From Bifidobacterium pseudocatenulatum DSM 20438 = JCM 1200 = LMG 10505 (GTDB lineage Bacteria; Actinomycetota; Actinomycetes; Actinomycetales; Bifidobacteriaceae): a DNA stretch of 64,000 nucleotides. The translations under genes were made by a program, and so were the position numbers. Shown here in pieces: positions 55,992 to 64,000 of this stretch (the stretch's first letter is position 1; every line of letters begins with the position of its first letter). The stretch is taken from NCBI RefSeq assembly GCF_001025215.1, contig NZ_AP012330.1:1550001-1614000 (forward strand), given 5' to 3'. Under the pieces are notes generated by a model. That model saw only the letters and a program-made list of their open reading frames with translations. It did no database searches and was not told the DNA's origin.

Positions 55992-56086
55992 GTTCGTCAA
56001 TATACCAACACTGCTCGAACATATACGTTACGAACCGTGGAATTGCTCACTTTGCGAGATTGTTTTTTCTTATATCTCGGAATGCG

Positions 56087-56971
56087 TCACTCTCCCGCGG
56101 AGCATTGCGGCAGGGATGCACCCTTGCCGTCTCGGACGGCAACCAGCGCATCGTACGCCTCCTGCAAAGTGGACACCTTCACCACGTTCAAACCTTCCGG
56201 AATATGATCCACAACGCTGGAACAATTGGATTCCGGGGCAAGGAACCAAGTTGCTCCGTCGCGTTTCGCTCCGAGCATCTTCAAACGGATGCCTCCGATT
56301 TCACCGACTTCACCTTTGTCGTTCATAGTGCCCGTTCCCGCGATGATCTTACCCCCAGAAAGTTTTTCACCGGTCACCTTGTCGATCAGACCAAGCGTGT
56401 ACATCATGCCCGCCGACGGCCCGCCGATGTCGTCCACATGCATGGACACCTTCATGCCGGACACGTCATAACCATGCTCTTCCAGGAACTTTTTCGCCGC
56501 TGCGGTGGCGGAATCCTGCGATGACGTCATCTCCTTGTCGCTGGACTGCTTGTATTCCTCTGCGGTCTGCCCAACAGGAACCACCGCTTCCTGAGGCATC
56601 ACCGTGGATTTCGAATCGGCCCACGCCACCAATGCCTGCGCGTTCGACACCGGGTACCCTGGCACGCCTGAAGCATTGACCGTGACCAACAGCAGTTGGC
56701 CTGAATCCTTATACGTTTTCGCACCGGAAACGGCGATGACCTGCTTGCCGGAAACCTCCCCGAGCACATTCTGTGTCGGGCCGGGCACCTGCACCACATA
56801 CGCGCTGGGCATAATCAACACCAATACGCACAGTACCGCCACCAACGGTCCTGCAAGATAACGCCATGAACGCGCGGACAGCCAACCTTCCGCGCCTATC
56901 AGCCATCGTTTGACACGTCCCGGAGCGCCGCTACGTGTGTTTTTGCCGTGAATTCGTCGTGTTTCCTTCAT
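56087..56971 (-). CDS. Lon-like (S16) membrane-anchored protease, YlbL-related
   Basis: A 294-residue protein: basic N-terminus, one membrane helix (about 40-60), a middle region in the place of the PDZ domain (GQLLLVTVNASGVPGYPVSNAQAL), then the Lon protease domain with nucleophile Ser186 in GGPSAGM and the catalytic Lys in GEIGGIRLK. ATG 56971 is chosen because GGGAGG lies 10 bases ahead; ATG at 56980 would be only 1 base from it. Divergent from the Zincin_2 gene. Corresponds to Rv3194c-type proteins of mycobacteria. Confidence 0.88.
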   Translation of the reverse strand: MKETRRIHGKNTRSGAPGRVKRWLIGAEGWLSARSWRYLAGPLVAVLCVLVLIMPSAYVVQVPGPTQNVLGEVSGKQVIAVSGAKTYKDSGQLLLVTVNASGVPGYPVSNAQALVAWADSKSTVMPQEAVVPVGQTAEEYKQSSDKEMTSSQDSATAAAKKFLEEHGYDVSGMKVSMHVDDIGGPSAGMMYTLGLIDKVTGEKLSGGKIIAGTGTMNDKGEVGEIGGIRLKMLGAKRDGATWFLAPESNCSSVVDHIPEGLNVVKVSTLQEAYDALVAVRDGKGASLPQCSAGE

Positions 56972-57046
56972 CTTGGGCATACCTCCCATAACATAGTATG
57001 GAACCAACCAAACTTGAAAAAACGCTTAGGAAAAGGCAGGGCCGGC

Positions 57047-58624
57047 ATGGACGAGAACGCGATCCGCCAATGGTTTATCGATTGTTTCGGACCAATTCAA
57101 GGCGAGATGGCATGGAACCAGTTTTCCAACATGCCGGAAGAGTTGCGCGACCAGTTGATGAGTCAGGATGTGAGCAAGCTTCCCAAGCCGGCCGAGGTCA
57201 GGTCGATGATGCAGGCGTTCACTGCGGGCGGGCTCAACACTTTCGGAGACATCCAGCACATCACCGAGGAAGGTCCAATCAACGTCAAACTGGCGAAATC
57301 ATTGGCATTGCAGCAGGCCAATGGCGAAGGATCGGAAACCAGTGTGAGCGCGGAGTACGGCGAGATGGCCCGGCGAGCCATCAGCGAGGCGAATCTGTGG
57401 CTTGACACCGCTTGCGAATTCAACCCCGCGCAAGGCGAAACGCAGGTGCTTACCCGCGCAGGCTGGGTGGAAGGATGCATCGATTCCTGGGCGCAGTTTG
57501 CATCCCCGATTGCCGAGTCGATGAGCGACGCTCTGGCTTCGATTTTGTCACAGCGTTTCGGCGATTCCGAATTCCATACGGAAATTTCCGGCATTTTCGC
57601 CGGTCCGGTGCAGATTCCGATTCCCGATGATATGAAAGATCCGGCAAAACTCATGCGTTTCGTCGGCAATACGTCGTTCGCCATGCAGCTGGGACGTGCC
57701 GCCGGCGATTTGTCGCATGAGGTGCGCGGCAGTTTCGACCAAAGCATTTCGTTGCTGAAGAATCCGGCTGGAGGCCTGATCGTGCAGAATGTCGTCGAAT
57801 ATGCGAAATCCTTGGAAATCGACGTGAACGAAGTAATGAGCTATCTTGCACTGCAAGAGCTCGCCCATTCGCGCCTGTACGCTTCCGTGCCGTGGCTGAT
57901 GCCACGCTTCGAGGCGCTGTTGGGCAAGTATGCCCGTGGCACCAGCATCGATTTGGACGCCATGGAGGAGCAGATCCGCGATGCGCAGTCCGTCGACCCG
58001 GATTCCATGGCCGACGCGGTGAACATCACCAAGGTGGCGTTCCCTGACACGCCTGAACAACAGCAGGCCATGAAATCGCTGGAGAATCTGCTCGCCTTGG
58101 TAGAGGGTTGGGTAGACACCGTAGTGTGGCGCGCCGGCATGGCTCATATTCCGCATATCGAACAGCTTCGTGAGATGCTCCGCCGCGAGCGCGCCATCGG
58201 AGGTCCCGCGGAACGCACCTTCGAAAGCCTGATCGGCTTGCAATTACGCCCGAAGCGCATGCGTGAAGCGGCCGCATTGTGGGATAACATCTGCGCTACG
58301 GAAGGCGCGCAGGCACGAGACGCGAAATGGTCACATCCCGATCTACTGCCGCAACTGCCGAATGATGACGATGACAACACCTCACAGTCGCAGAACAACG
58401 GATCGTCGGAAAACACGGAAAATACGACGTTCGCCGCTTCCAATGCCACCGATATGGCGTCGCAGCCCCTTGGCGACGCCGATGGCATGACCATCGATTG
58501 GGATGCCGAACTCAGCAAGCTGCTTGACGAGGAAGAGCACAAGGGCGGCGAATCCGATACCAATGGCAGCGACTCTGACGATTCCGCAGAATCCGGCAGC
58601 AACAACGATACCGACGCCGAGTAA
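57047..58624 (+). CDS. Zincin_2 / DUF2342 protein with altered metal motif
   Basis: A 525-residue actinobacterial protein of the 'zinc-dependent metalloprotease' (COG5282, TIGR03624-like) family: FGPIQGEMAW, MQLGRAAGDLSHEVRGSFD, PRFEALLGKYARG and the C-terminal RPKRMREAAALWDNI are typical. The expected HExxH is QELAH here (Gln270, Glu271, His274), so the first zinc ligand is absent. The last 95 residues are acidic and Ser/Asn-rich. AGGAAAAGGC lies ahead of ATG 57047. Divergent from the Lon-like gene, as in mycobacteria (Rv3194c/Rv3195). Confidence 0.85.
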   Translation: MDENAIRQWFIDCFGPIQGEMAWNQFSNMPEELRDQLMSQDVSKLPKPAEVRSMMQAFTAGGLNTFGDIQHITEEGPINVKLAKSLALQQANGEGSETSVSAEYGEMARRAISEANLWLDTACEFNPAQGETQVLTRAGWVEGCIDSWAQFASPIAESMSDALASILSQRFGDSEFHTEISGIFAGPVQIPIPDDMKDPAKLMRFVGNTSFAMQLGRAAGDLSHEVRGSFDQSISLLKNPAGGLIVQNVVEYAKSLEIDVNEVMSYLALQELAHSRLYASVPWLMPRFEALLGKYARGTSIDLDAMEEQIRDAQSVDPDSMADAVNITKVAFPDTPEQQQAMKSLENLLALVEGWVDTVVWRAGMAHIPHIEQLREMLRRERAIGGPAERTFESLIGLQLRPKRMREAAALWDNICATEGAQARDAKWSHPDLLPQLPNDDDDNTSQSQNNGSSENTENTTFAASNATDMASQPLGDADGMTIDWDAELSKLLDEEEHKGGESDTNGSDSDDSAESGSNNDTDAE

Positions 58625-58646
58625 TCGCGCTATTCCGTTCGCAGTA

Positions 58647-60146
58647 TCAGCGGAAGAAGCGCGACACCCGTCGTGCCCTTTCACCCTCATTGCCTTCACG
58701 GGTACGCGCATATGAGACGTCAAGCGTGTCTTCGGCGCGCGTCACGGCCACATACATGAGCCGGCGTTCCTCCTCAAGCACGTCGTCATCCTGCGGCAAC
58801 CCATACGGTATGAGTCCTTCCGAGCAGCCGATAAGGAACACGTGCTTGAATTCCAAACCTTTGGACGCGTGGATAGTGGAAATGGTCACGCCGCTCAGAT
58901 CCGCGCCGACGCCCAATGCCTCCAACATGGCCAGTCTGGTCTGCGTGTCGTCGGAAAGTGCGGAATTCTGCCATCCGCTATCCCTGCGCACGCGATATCT
59001 CAAATGCTGTTCGGCCAATGCCTTGCACAGGATTTTCTGCTGCGCGTTGACTCTGGTGAGAATCGCGCAATCGGCCGGCGACTCCCCCGCATCCACCAGT
59101 TTGCGGATGCGCGCCGCCACACCTTGCGCTTCCTCCCAATCGCTGCCATATATGGTTTCCACGACCCTCCGTCCTTTGCTCCTTTCAGAGCTGAGCTTCA
59201 GATAATCGGCCCGTTGCGGCGATGCCGCAAGCACACGATTGGCATAGTTGACGATCTGCGGCGTGGAACGGTAGTCGTTGTTCAGATTGATGTCAGCGGT
59301 GAGCGGACCGAATTCCGAATCGAAGTTGAGCAGACTGTAGCTACTTGCGCCCGCGAACGAGTAGATGGTCTGCGCCGGATCGCCCACCACGCAAATATTG
59401 CGGTTTGAGCCGAGCCATCGGGTGAGCAGACGGTGCTGCAATGGCGAAACGTCCTGGTACTCGTCGACGGTAAGCCATCTGATGTTGGAGCGGATAGCTG
59501 AGGCCACTTCCTCGTCGCTTTCCATCAGATGACAAACGATCAGCAGAATATCGTCGAAATCGATTTCGTTGCGGTTGGTTTTTTCTGCCTCATACGCTTT
59601 GTATACGTCTACGAATTGGCTTGGTTCGAGGCCTGATGGCGGCTGTCGATGCGTTGCCGCGCAAACCCGCGCGTAATCTTCCGGTGCGATCAGTGAGATT
59701 TTGCACCAGTTGATTTCCGCTTGCAAGTTACGTATGGTGTCGTCATCCACTTGGAAGGCGGTGACGCGGCGCAGCGAGCGCTCCACCAGTTCACGTGGAT
59801 TTCTGGAAATGAACGGCATCGGCCCCTCGCATACGTCCGGCCACACTTGGCGTAGCTGATGGAGGGCCGCGGAGTGGAAGGTGGCTGCTTTGACGTCGGC
59901 TGCGACATCGAGTTTCGATAGGCGGCTACGCATTTCCGCCGCCGCTTTGACGGAGAATGTGACTGCGATCGTGCTTCGTGGATTCCACGCTTTGGTGGCG
60001 CACGCATAGGCGATTCTGCGGGTAACGGTTCGCGTCTTGCCCGCGCCCGCGCCCGCGATGATGCGCACTGGACCGTCCACGGCCGTTGCGGCCGCCCTTT
60101 GCGCCTCATCCAATCCGTCAAGAATCTCTTCCGCTGTTGCACTCAT
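58647..60146 (-). CDS. UvrD/PcrA-type superfamily 1 DNA helicase (UvrD2-like)
   Basis: A 499-residue 3'-5' helicase. Motif I is AGAGAGKTRTV, motif II VDEYQDVSP, motif III VVGDPAQTIYSFAGA, motif IV LNNDYRST, motif V TIHASKGLEF and motif VI LMYVAVTRAED. It is shorter than UvrD (about 700) and lacks a C-terminal HRDC domain, though it resembles UvrD2. Start MSATAEE (60146) is probable; MERMSATAEE is also possible (GGAACGT lies just ahead of it). Convergent with the Zincin_2 gene and divergent from the APH-like gene. Confidence 0.9.
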   Translation of the reverse strand: MSATAEEILDGLDEAQRAAATAVDGPVRIIAGAGAGKTRTVTRRIAYACATKAWNPRSTIAVTFSVKAAAEMRSRLSKLDVAADVKAATFHSAALHQLRQVWPDVCEGPMPFISRNPRELVERSLRRVTAFQVDDDTIRNLQAEINWCKISLIAPEDYARVCAATHRQPPSGLEPSQFVDVYKAYEAEKTNRNEIDFDDILLIVCHLMESDEEVASAIRSNIRWLTVDEYQDVSPLQHRLLTRWLGSNRNICVVGDPAQTIYSFAGASSYSLLNFDSEFGPLTADINLNNDYRSTPQIVNYANRVLAASPQRADYLKLSSERSKGRRVVETIYGSDWEEAQGVAARIRKLVDAGESPADCAILTRVNAQQKILCKALAEQHLRYRVRRDSGWQNSALSDDTQTRLAMLEALGVGADLSGVTISTIHASKGLEFKHVFLIGCSEGLIPYGLPQDDDVLEEERRLMYVAVTRAEDTLDVSYARTREGNEGERARRVSRFFR

Positions 60147-60260
60147 ACGTTCCATTGTGGCAGATTGCCGTCGCCATGTGACGATTTGCCCGCGGTTCAC
60201 CTGCAGTTTTACTGGCAAGTCGGCAACGCTTCGCCCCTATTGTGTATTAAGGTTGGAATT

Positions 60261-61820
60261 GTGACCGAACGAAGCAAATTTATGATAGCTGCCCTGACGA
60301 GTGCGGCGATGCCGAACGCCGCCATTGCGGGCGCGCGTGCCAGCGAACAGACCAACCCGACCGACGAGGGGTACGGCGTCGACCATGCCGTGGTTCAGGA
60401 TGCAGCGGGCAAGCTGTATGACGTGTTCGCATCCAACACGCCTGAAGGCCGTAAGCGTCTTGCCGGTCGCGTGCGCGCTGCGCAGACGCTCTCGCAAGCC
60501 CGCGAATTAGGCGGATTGGGTTTTGCCGTCGATAGCATAGTAGCTTTTTCAAACGGCGATTTGAAGCATTCCGCCACTGGAGATACGTCCGTGCTGGTGG
60601 CCACCCACCATGTGGGTCAGGCGCGGCCGTTGGAGCTGCTGACTTTGGATGATTGTTCCAGCGTAGGCACCGCTTTGGGCGCGATTCATCGCCTTCGTCC
60701 CGACTTCCTGCAGGAAGCGGGCTATCCGACGTTTGTCACCGGCCAGATTCGCGCTCAGCTGACCGCTTGGATCAAGCGCCTGCGTCAGGCTGGTCATGTT
60801 CCGCAGGAGATCACCACTAGTTGGGCGAATATTCTTGAGACCGACGGCCTGTGGTCGTTCTCCACTTGCCCGGTGCATGGCGGGTTGCGTGACGGCGATG
60901 TGCTTTTTTCCGGTTCCTCCATCACCGCGGTCACGAATTGGCAGGATATGCAGGTCAACGATCCTGCCCGCGATTTGGCTTGGATTTTCGCCAAGCTTGA
61001 CGAGAACCACCGCAATGCCTTGCTTTCCGCATACGGTCGCATGTTGGGCAATCGTTTGGATGATCTGATTATGCTGCGGGCCAATCTGTGGCTGCAGATG
61101 GAGCAGGTCGGCGATTTTATTTCCGCTTTGAACAAGGCAGACAACGCCAAGATTATGCAATTCAAGGCGCAGGTGGAACGCCTGGCCCACCAGTTGGGTG
61201 TCGCCACAGCGAAGAATCGCGTGCAAACTGAAACGAAGCAGGAGTCCAAGGATCGCCCCCAGCGCCCGCCGAGCACAATCACCGTAGGCACGTTGCTGAA
61301 CGAATCGGAGCGTCGCCGTAACGCGGCCGCACAGCAGAATGATTCCGACACGACCGGCGAACGTCATGTTGACGCTGTGGATATGGATGATTCCACTGGC
61401 GATTTCGACGTGACCGGCGATTTCGACGTGACCGGCTCCCAGCCGGTCCGCAAGACGAAGGAAATCGTCAACGACGCGACGGAAGCGTTCGTACCGGCCG
61501 GAGCCCAGCCATCACAAGCACCGTCCGGCAATACGAATGAACATGAGGCGACCTCGGTCAGCACTTTCATTCCGGAACATTCCGCAAAAGAACGGCACGA
61601 ATCCATGCCGTCAAGTTCCACCATGGTAATCAGCAGGCTGGAAACGGCCGACGACAACGACGATACGAACGAGGAATCGATTCCCGCATCGCACAGCGAG
61701 GCCGCGACAGTACTCATTCCACTGTTGGAGCGAGATGAGGCGACCATGCAGAAAGCGCAGGCGCAGATCAATCAGTGGGAGGCGGAAGACGCCACCGATG
61801 AGAAGCTACGCGTAGAATAG
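60261..61820 (+). CDS. APH-like protein with degenerate kinase motifs
   Basis: A 519-residue protein. Residues 1-330 look like the aminoglycoside/choline phosphotransferase fold (a helix-rich lobe with SVGTALGAIHRLRPDFL). The Brenner motif, normally HGDLHxGN, reads HGGLRDGD (His206, Gly208), and the metal segment IDWGDA...DP is TNWQDM...NDP (Asn226). Both catalytic and metal Asp are therefore changed. The C-terminal 190 residues are acidic/Thr-rich and disordered. Start is GTG 60261 behind AAGG; ATG 60282 is an alternative. Related genes sit next to uvrD2 in other actinobacteria. Confidence 0.75.
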   Translation: MTERSKFMIAALTSAAMPNAAIAGARASEQTNPTDEGYGVDHAVVQDAAGKLYDVFASNTPEGRKRLAGRVRAAQTLSQARELGGLGFAVDSIVAFSNGDLKHSATGDTSVLVATHHVGQARPLELLTLDDCSSVGTALGAIHRLRPDFLQEAGYPTFVTGQIRAQLTAWIKRLRQAGHVPQEITTSWANILETDGLWSFSTCPVHGGLRDGDVLFSGSSITAVTNWQDMQVNDPARDLAWIFAKLDENHRNALLSAYGRMLGNRLDDLIMLRANLWLQMEQVGDFISALNKADNAKIMQFKAQVERLAHQLGVATAKNRVQTETKQESKDRPQRPPSTITVGTLLNESERRRNAAAQQNDSDTTGERHVDAVDMDDSTGDFDVTGDFDVTGSQPVRKTKEIVNDATEAFVPAGAQPSQAPSGNTNEHEATSVSTFIPEHSAKERHESMPSSSTMVISRLETADDNDDTNEESIPASHSEAATVLIPLLERDEATMQKAQAQINQWEAEDATDEKLRVE

Positions 61821-61880
61821 GCGCACATAACCCGTACATACACGTGCGCATGCATTGCGCATTATCACGAAGGAGCATCC

Positions 61881-62105
61881 ATGGATATTGAACTCGGCAT
61901 TCAGAATGTGGCCCGCACCGTCACCTTCAGCACCGAACAGAGCGCCGATGAGGTCAACACGGCCATCGCCGACGCCGTGGAGAACGGCAAGACCATCAAT
62001 CTGACGGACGACAAGGGCCGTCGCATCGTGGTGCCGGCAGGCTCGCTCGGCTACGCCATCATCGGTTCCGAAACCAAGCACGCCGTCGGTTTCGGCAACC
62101 TCTGA
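61881..62105 (+). CDS. DUF3107 family protein
   Basis: A 74-residue actinobacterial protein: MDIELGIQNVARTVTF, then a central helix and VPAGSLGYAIIGS. Function unknown; similar in size to mycobacterial TB9.4. AAGGAGCATCC precedes the ATG. A strong bidirectional terminator follows. Confidence 0.9.
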   Translation: MDIELGIQNVARTVTFSTEQSADEVNTAIADAVENGKTINLTDDKGRRIVVPAGSLGYAIIGSETKHAVGFGNL

Positions 62106-62163
62106 CCCGTTCGCATCACCAGATTTCAGCTTCGAACTGAAACACACGTTTTCGACGTCACAA

Positions 62164-62193
62164 GAAAAGCCAGACGTTCACGTCTGGCTTTTC
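62164..62193. terminator. Bidirectional terminator
   Basis: Perfect 13-bp stem (62164-62176 with 62181-62193) with TTCA loop, A-run before and T-run after. Ends the DUF3107 gene and, on the other strand, the PHP gene. Confidence 0.9.
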
Positions 62194-62233
62194 CATTTTG
62201 GGCGATCAACTCGTTCCTGGTTTCATATCGCGA

Positions 62234-63160
62234 TTACGCATCGATGATTGCGTTTCGGTTTTTTATTTTCGCCTTCGACGATTCTTTGCTCAAGTGAACG
62301 CCTCGATTGATGATTTCCTGAACCGTTTCGTCGCTGGTGAGGTTCTCCCCCAGCGCGTTCGGCTTGCCTTTGCCGTGCCAGTCGGATCCGCCAGTCACCA
62401 GCAGATCGTGCCGGCGCGCAATGGTGAGCAGACGTTCACGCTGTTCTGATGGATTGCCGCGATGCCACACTTCCAAACCGTCCAAGCCTTCGGTGATGAG
62501 AGATTCGATTTGCCGGTCGGTCAGTAATGTCCGATTGCGCCGGGGGTCTCCGGCGTGGGCGATAACCACCACCCCGCCCGCACCCTTGACCGCGGCCACC
62601 ACGTCGTGCGTGGTCGGTGATGGCGTGGGAATGTAATATTTCGACGTTGCGCTCACCGCATCGGCGAAAGCGTCGGATCGTGTTTCATATACGCCGGCAG
62701 CCACCAATGCGTCGGCGATATGCGGCCGGCCTATCGTGGTGCGTTTGCCTTCACGCACCTGCGCGAGCACATCATCCCACGTAATCGGAAAATCCTGCGC
62801 CATCAGTTCGACCATGCGCTTGGTTCTACGCAGTCGCGCCTCGCGGGTGGACGCGAACATCTCGCTGATATCGGCGTTCAGCGGATCATATTGGAATGCG
62901 AGCATGTGCACGGATACGCTCTCATCGACGGCAGTGATTTCCGTACCGCGTAACAACGGCAATCTGACCTCCCGCGAAGCAGCCAACGCATCCTGCCAAC
63001 CGGAGGTCGTGTCATGATCGGCAATCGCAACACCATGCAATCGCAATGCTCTCGCTTCCTGCAACAACGCACGCGGCGTTTCCGTACCGTCGGAAAAAAC
63101 GGTATGGCAGTGAATGTCCCAACCTTCAGCGGGCGGTGCCGCAGTGCCTACGCGAATCAT
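62234..63160 (-). CDS. PHP-domain phosphoesterase (YciV/TrpH-like)
   Basis: A 308-residue metal-dependent phosphoesterase. All PHP metal motifs are present: DIHCHTVFSDGT, IADHDTTSG, TEITAV, VVVIAHAGDP and GSDWHG. Family members hydrolyse 3',5'-bisphosphonucleotides or trim RNA 5' ends (RNase AM). Start MIRVGTAAPP (63160) fits the family and has GATGGATAC ahead; the frame is open 60 codons further. Convergent with DUF3107 and divergent from the VKOR gene. Confidence 0.9.
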   Translation of the reverse strand: MIRVGTAAPPAEGWDIHCHTVFSDGTETPRALLQEARALRLHGVAIADHDTTSGWQDALAASREVRLPLLRGTEITAVDESVSVHMLAFQYDPLNADISEMFASTREARLRRTKRMVELMAQDFPITWDDVLAQVREGKRTTIGRPHIADALVAAGVYETRSDAFADAVSATSKYYIPTPSPTTHDVVAAVKGAGGVVVIAHAGDPRRNRTLLTDRQIESLITEGLDGLEVWHRGNPSEQRERLLTIARRHDLLVTGGSDWHGKGKPNALGENLTSDETVQEIINRGVHLSKESSKAKIKNRNAIIDA

Positions 63161-63252
63161 GTATCCATCGTAAGCTGTTTTTGGCGCGACTCGGCACAAT
63201 ACCGCGTAAACTAGGCGATGACAACGTTTGTATTTTGATTCAAGGATGCACG

Positions 63253-63918
63253 ATGAGCGATTTTTCCGGCGAACAGGTTGCCGAAGCCACTCTCGACGAT
63301 GATTATACGAAGCCGCGCGGTTGGCGGCATACCGCGACATGGACGTATCTAGTCATGCTGATCGCCTCGGCGGTAGCGCTGGTCGTATCGTTCGTGCTTT
63401 CCGCCGAGACACTGAAAATGGCGCGCAATCCCGGTCAGAAGCTCAGCTGTGATGTGAATGCCGTGATGTCGTGTTCCGCGGTTGCGGAATCGTGGCAGGC
63501 TGAGGTTGTGAAGTTCGCCGGTTTGAGTTTCCCGAATGCGTTCTTCGGCATCGCCGCGGAATCAGTGTTCGTAACGATCGCGGTGATCGGTTTGACGAAG
63601 GTCGCCGTGCCCCGCTGGTTTGCGTCGTGCACATGGCTGGGTGGATTGGCCGCGCTGGCTTATTCGTATTGGCTGACCTCGCAGTCGTTGTTTGTGATCA
63701 ACGCGCTATGCCCGTGGTGTCTGTGCCTGATGTTCTCCACCACCGTGCAGTTCATGGCGTTGTCTCATGCCACGGCGGTGGTTCAGGAGATTCCGGCCAA
63801 GCGCGAGGGCGTACGCACCTACTACCGTCTTAATTACGATCTGATGGTCGATGCCTTATGGATCGTGACATTGATTGTGATCATTCTCGTCGAAGACGGC
63901 CCCCTGCTGTTCAGTTGA
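63253..63918 (+). CDS. Vitamin K epoxide reductase family protein
   Basis: A 221-residue membrane protein with four to five helices. It has the VKOR cysteines: a loop pair in LSCDVNAVMSC, with Ser in the conserved SCS, and the redox CPWC near residue 155. In actinobacteria VKOR reoxidises a DsbA-like thioredoxin and so drives disulfide formation outside the cell. No DsbA is fused or adjacent here. AAGGATGCACG precedes ATG 63253. Confidence 0.92.
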   Translation: MSDFSGEQVAEATLDDDYTKPRGWRHTATWTYLVMLIASAVALVVSFVLSAETLKMARNPGQKLSCDVNAVMSCSAVAESWQAEVVKFAGLSFPNAFFGIAAESVFVTIAVIGLTKVAVPRWFASCTWLGGLAALAYSYWLTSQSLFVINALCPWCLCLMFSTTVQFMALSHATAVVQEIPAKREGVRTYYRLNYDLMVDALWIVTLIVIILVEDGPLLFS

Positions 63919-63963
63919 CGTCAAGTAACGTCCAATCAGCAGTAGGGATTCACTCGCCTACAA

Positions 63964-64000
63964 GAGAAGCCGACTGGAAACAGCCGGCTTCTTTCTTTTG
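63964..64000 (+). terminator. Terminator after the VKOR gene
   Basis: 11-bp stem with one mismatch (GAAGCCGACTG / CAGCCGGCTTC), GAAA tetraloop, then TTTCTTTTG reaching the window edge. Confidence 0.85.

Noticed and set aside
60261..61820. Aminoglycoside or macrolide resistance gene
   Set aside because: Catalytic and metal-binding Asp are replaced, and the gene sits in a chromosomal actinobacterial neighbourhood rather than a resistance cassette.

Overview
The window looks like chromosomal DNA of a Bifidobacterium, probably of the adolescentis/catenulatum type; species is not certain from sequence alone. Evidence: moderately high G+C, actinobacterial PriA-type HisA, GSI-alpha glutamine synthetase, the SepF-YggT-DivIVA-FtsZ division cluster, the actinobacterial DUF3052, DUF3107 and Zincin_2 families, a sucrose permease/GH32 pair, and non-mevalonate isoprenoid genes. 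No phage, IS element, integrase, CRISPR array or rRNA was seen.

Layout. 1-720: 3' part of a DUF5067-type protein. 844-7901 (-): hisD-hisC-hisB-unknown-hisH-hisA(priA)-glnA. 8008-19946 (-): dnaE, then lspA-rluD, divIVA, yggT, sepF, ftsZ, dusB and glyS. 20028-35717: an apparently complete type IV pilus locus. On the minus strand lie two minor pilins, the major pilin, PilC, a 791-residue PilX-like protein with lectin-like repeats, PilD, PilM, PilN and PilO. On the plus strand lie PilB, an N-terminally extended PilT and a GT-C type membrane protein. 35811-39002 (+): TPP riboswitch, thiM, thiE, thiD and a thiamine-binding protein. 39103-43462 (+): LacI regulator, sucrose permease and beta-fructofuranosidase, with overlapping palindromic operators on the permease promoter. 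43691-47465 (+): NMT1/THI5-type ABC permease and lipoprotein without an ATPase, then a nucleoside hydrolase. 47527-55068 (-): uppS, recO, membrane alpha/beta hydrolase, ispG, dxr and a second DivIVA-like protein. 55275-55348: tRNA-Val. 55575-63918: DUF3052, Lon-like protease, Zincin_2 protein, UvrD-type helicase, APH-like protein, DUF3107, PHP phosphoesterase and VKOR.

How it fits together. The pilus locus holds every core part expected of a monoderm type IVa pilus: pilins, prepilin peptidase, platform, PilM/N/O, and extension and retraction ATPases. No secretin is present, as expected without an outer membrane. It also carries two unusual accessories, the lectin-like PilX and the linked GT-C protein. 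VKOR could supply disulfides to the Cys-containing pilins. The thiamine block is a salvage pathway under one riboswitch. The lon-like/zincin/uvrD block resembles the mycobacterial Rv3194c-Rv3198c neighbourhood, and two of its products appear to have lost catalytic residues. Several genes (lacI-type, nucleoside hydrolase, DUF3052, dusB) lack a Shine-Dalgarno and have a -10-like hexamer just before the start, suggesting leaderless mRNAs.
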